64,000 bases of DNA, taken from the NCBI RefSeq assembly GCF_018742245.1, contig NZ_CP036132.1, forward strand, positions 925,001 through 989,000, given 5' to 3'. Position 1 is the first letter of the stretch. Each line of letters starts with the position of its first letter. This DNA is from Bacillus mycoides (GTDB taxonomy: Bacteria; Bacillota; Bacilli; Bacillales; Bacillaceae_G). Below, one piece after another: positions 63,871 to 64,000 of this stretch. The position numbers were made by a program, and so were the translations under genes. The notes under the pieces were generated by a model. The model was not told where the DNA came from, searched no databases, and saw nothing but the letters and a program-made list of their open reading frames with translations.

Positions 63871-64000
63871 AACAGTTCCTCCTTTAGATAAGAGGAGAAA
63901 ACAAGAGGTCACTCATGTATTTTAACGGATTCAATTTACTTTATGTTTTTACGCATGAATTGAGCAGGTCCTTTTGAAAATAAAGAAAAGACACCTTTTA

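Overview
The window looks like chromosomal accessory DNA from a member of the Bacillus cereus group (B. cereus / thuringiensis / anthracis). It is AT-rich and has Gram-positive Shine-Dalgarno sites. It carries several group hallmarks: two bcr1-type repeats flanked by TTTAT (6540-6699, 26298-26454), IS6/IS240-type and IS231-type insertion sequence material, an InhA metalloprotease, a class A penicillinase lipoprotein, a class D sortase next to an LPNTA surface protein, and four YjcZ-type small sporulation proteins. No rRNA, tRNA or CRISPR array was seen.

Layout. 1-5250 is a graveyard of integrase, polymorphic-toxin tail/immunity and small secreted-protein remnants. 5462-8147 holds a beta-lactamase, a bcr1 repeat and a dead citT-tctC type operon with two TGA codons. 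8421-19954 is a compact defence-like island: an XRE control-type regulator, a C5 cytosine methyltransferase convergent with an AlwI-family endonuclease, a 130-aa protein, a 652-aa protein with a PD-(D/E)XK motif, an HNH protein coupled to a 1076-aa RecQ-like helicase, and a divergent sigma-70 family factor. The last three genes, and the 652-aa nuclease with its small neighbour, are the best candidates for undescribed systems.

20247-30739 has a MazG-like enzyme, an overlapping dnaD/dnaB-like replication pair, decayed lipoproteins, an EamA exporter, a TetR/MFS drug-efflux pair split by bcr1, the sortase/LPNTA pair bracketed by a 220-bp duplication of the MFS gene end, and a PadR-controlled split permease. 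31386-42082 is a patchwork of small genes, regulators, PssA/DedA, MFS transporters, Tn3-family remnants and repeated YjcZ cassettes. 42286-46511 is a dihydroxyacetone locus with a lone DhaK paralogue (DhaQ-like), a DhaS-like TetR activator and a fused DhaK-DhaL kinase.

46812-54802 is bounded by two non-identical 862-bp IS6 elements. Between them are an orphan sensor kinase, a 744-aa secreted repeat protein and an OatA-like O-acetyltransferase. The kinase and the secreted protein share a roughly 60-bp upstream box with TGAAAG repeats spaced 22 and 11 bp, suggesting one regulon. 55382-64000 encodes exported and surface proteins (InhA, SLH-transglutaminase, lipoprotein), an isochorismatase-fold hydrolase, an alpha/beta hydrolase, a broken matrixin and a fourth YjcZ cassette.

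All calls are made by reading translated motifs, spacing and repeats by eye. No database search was run.
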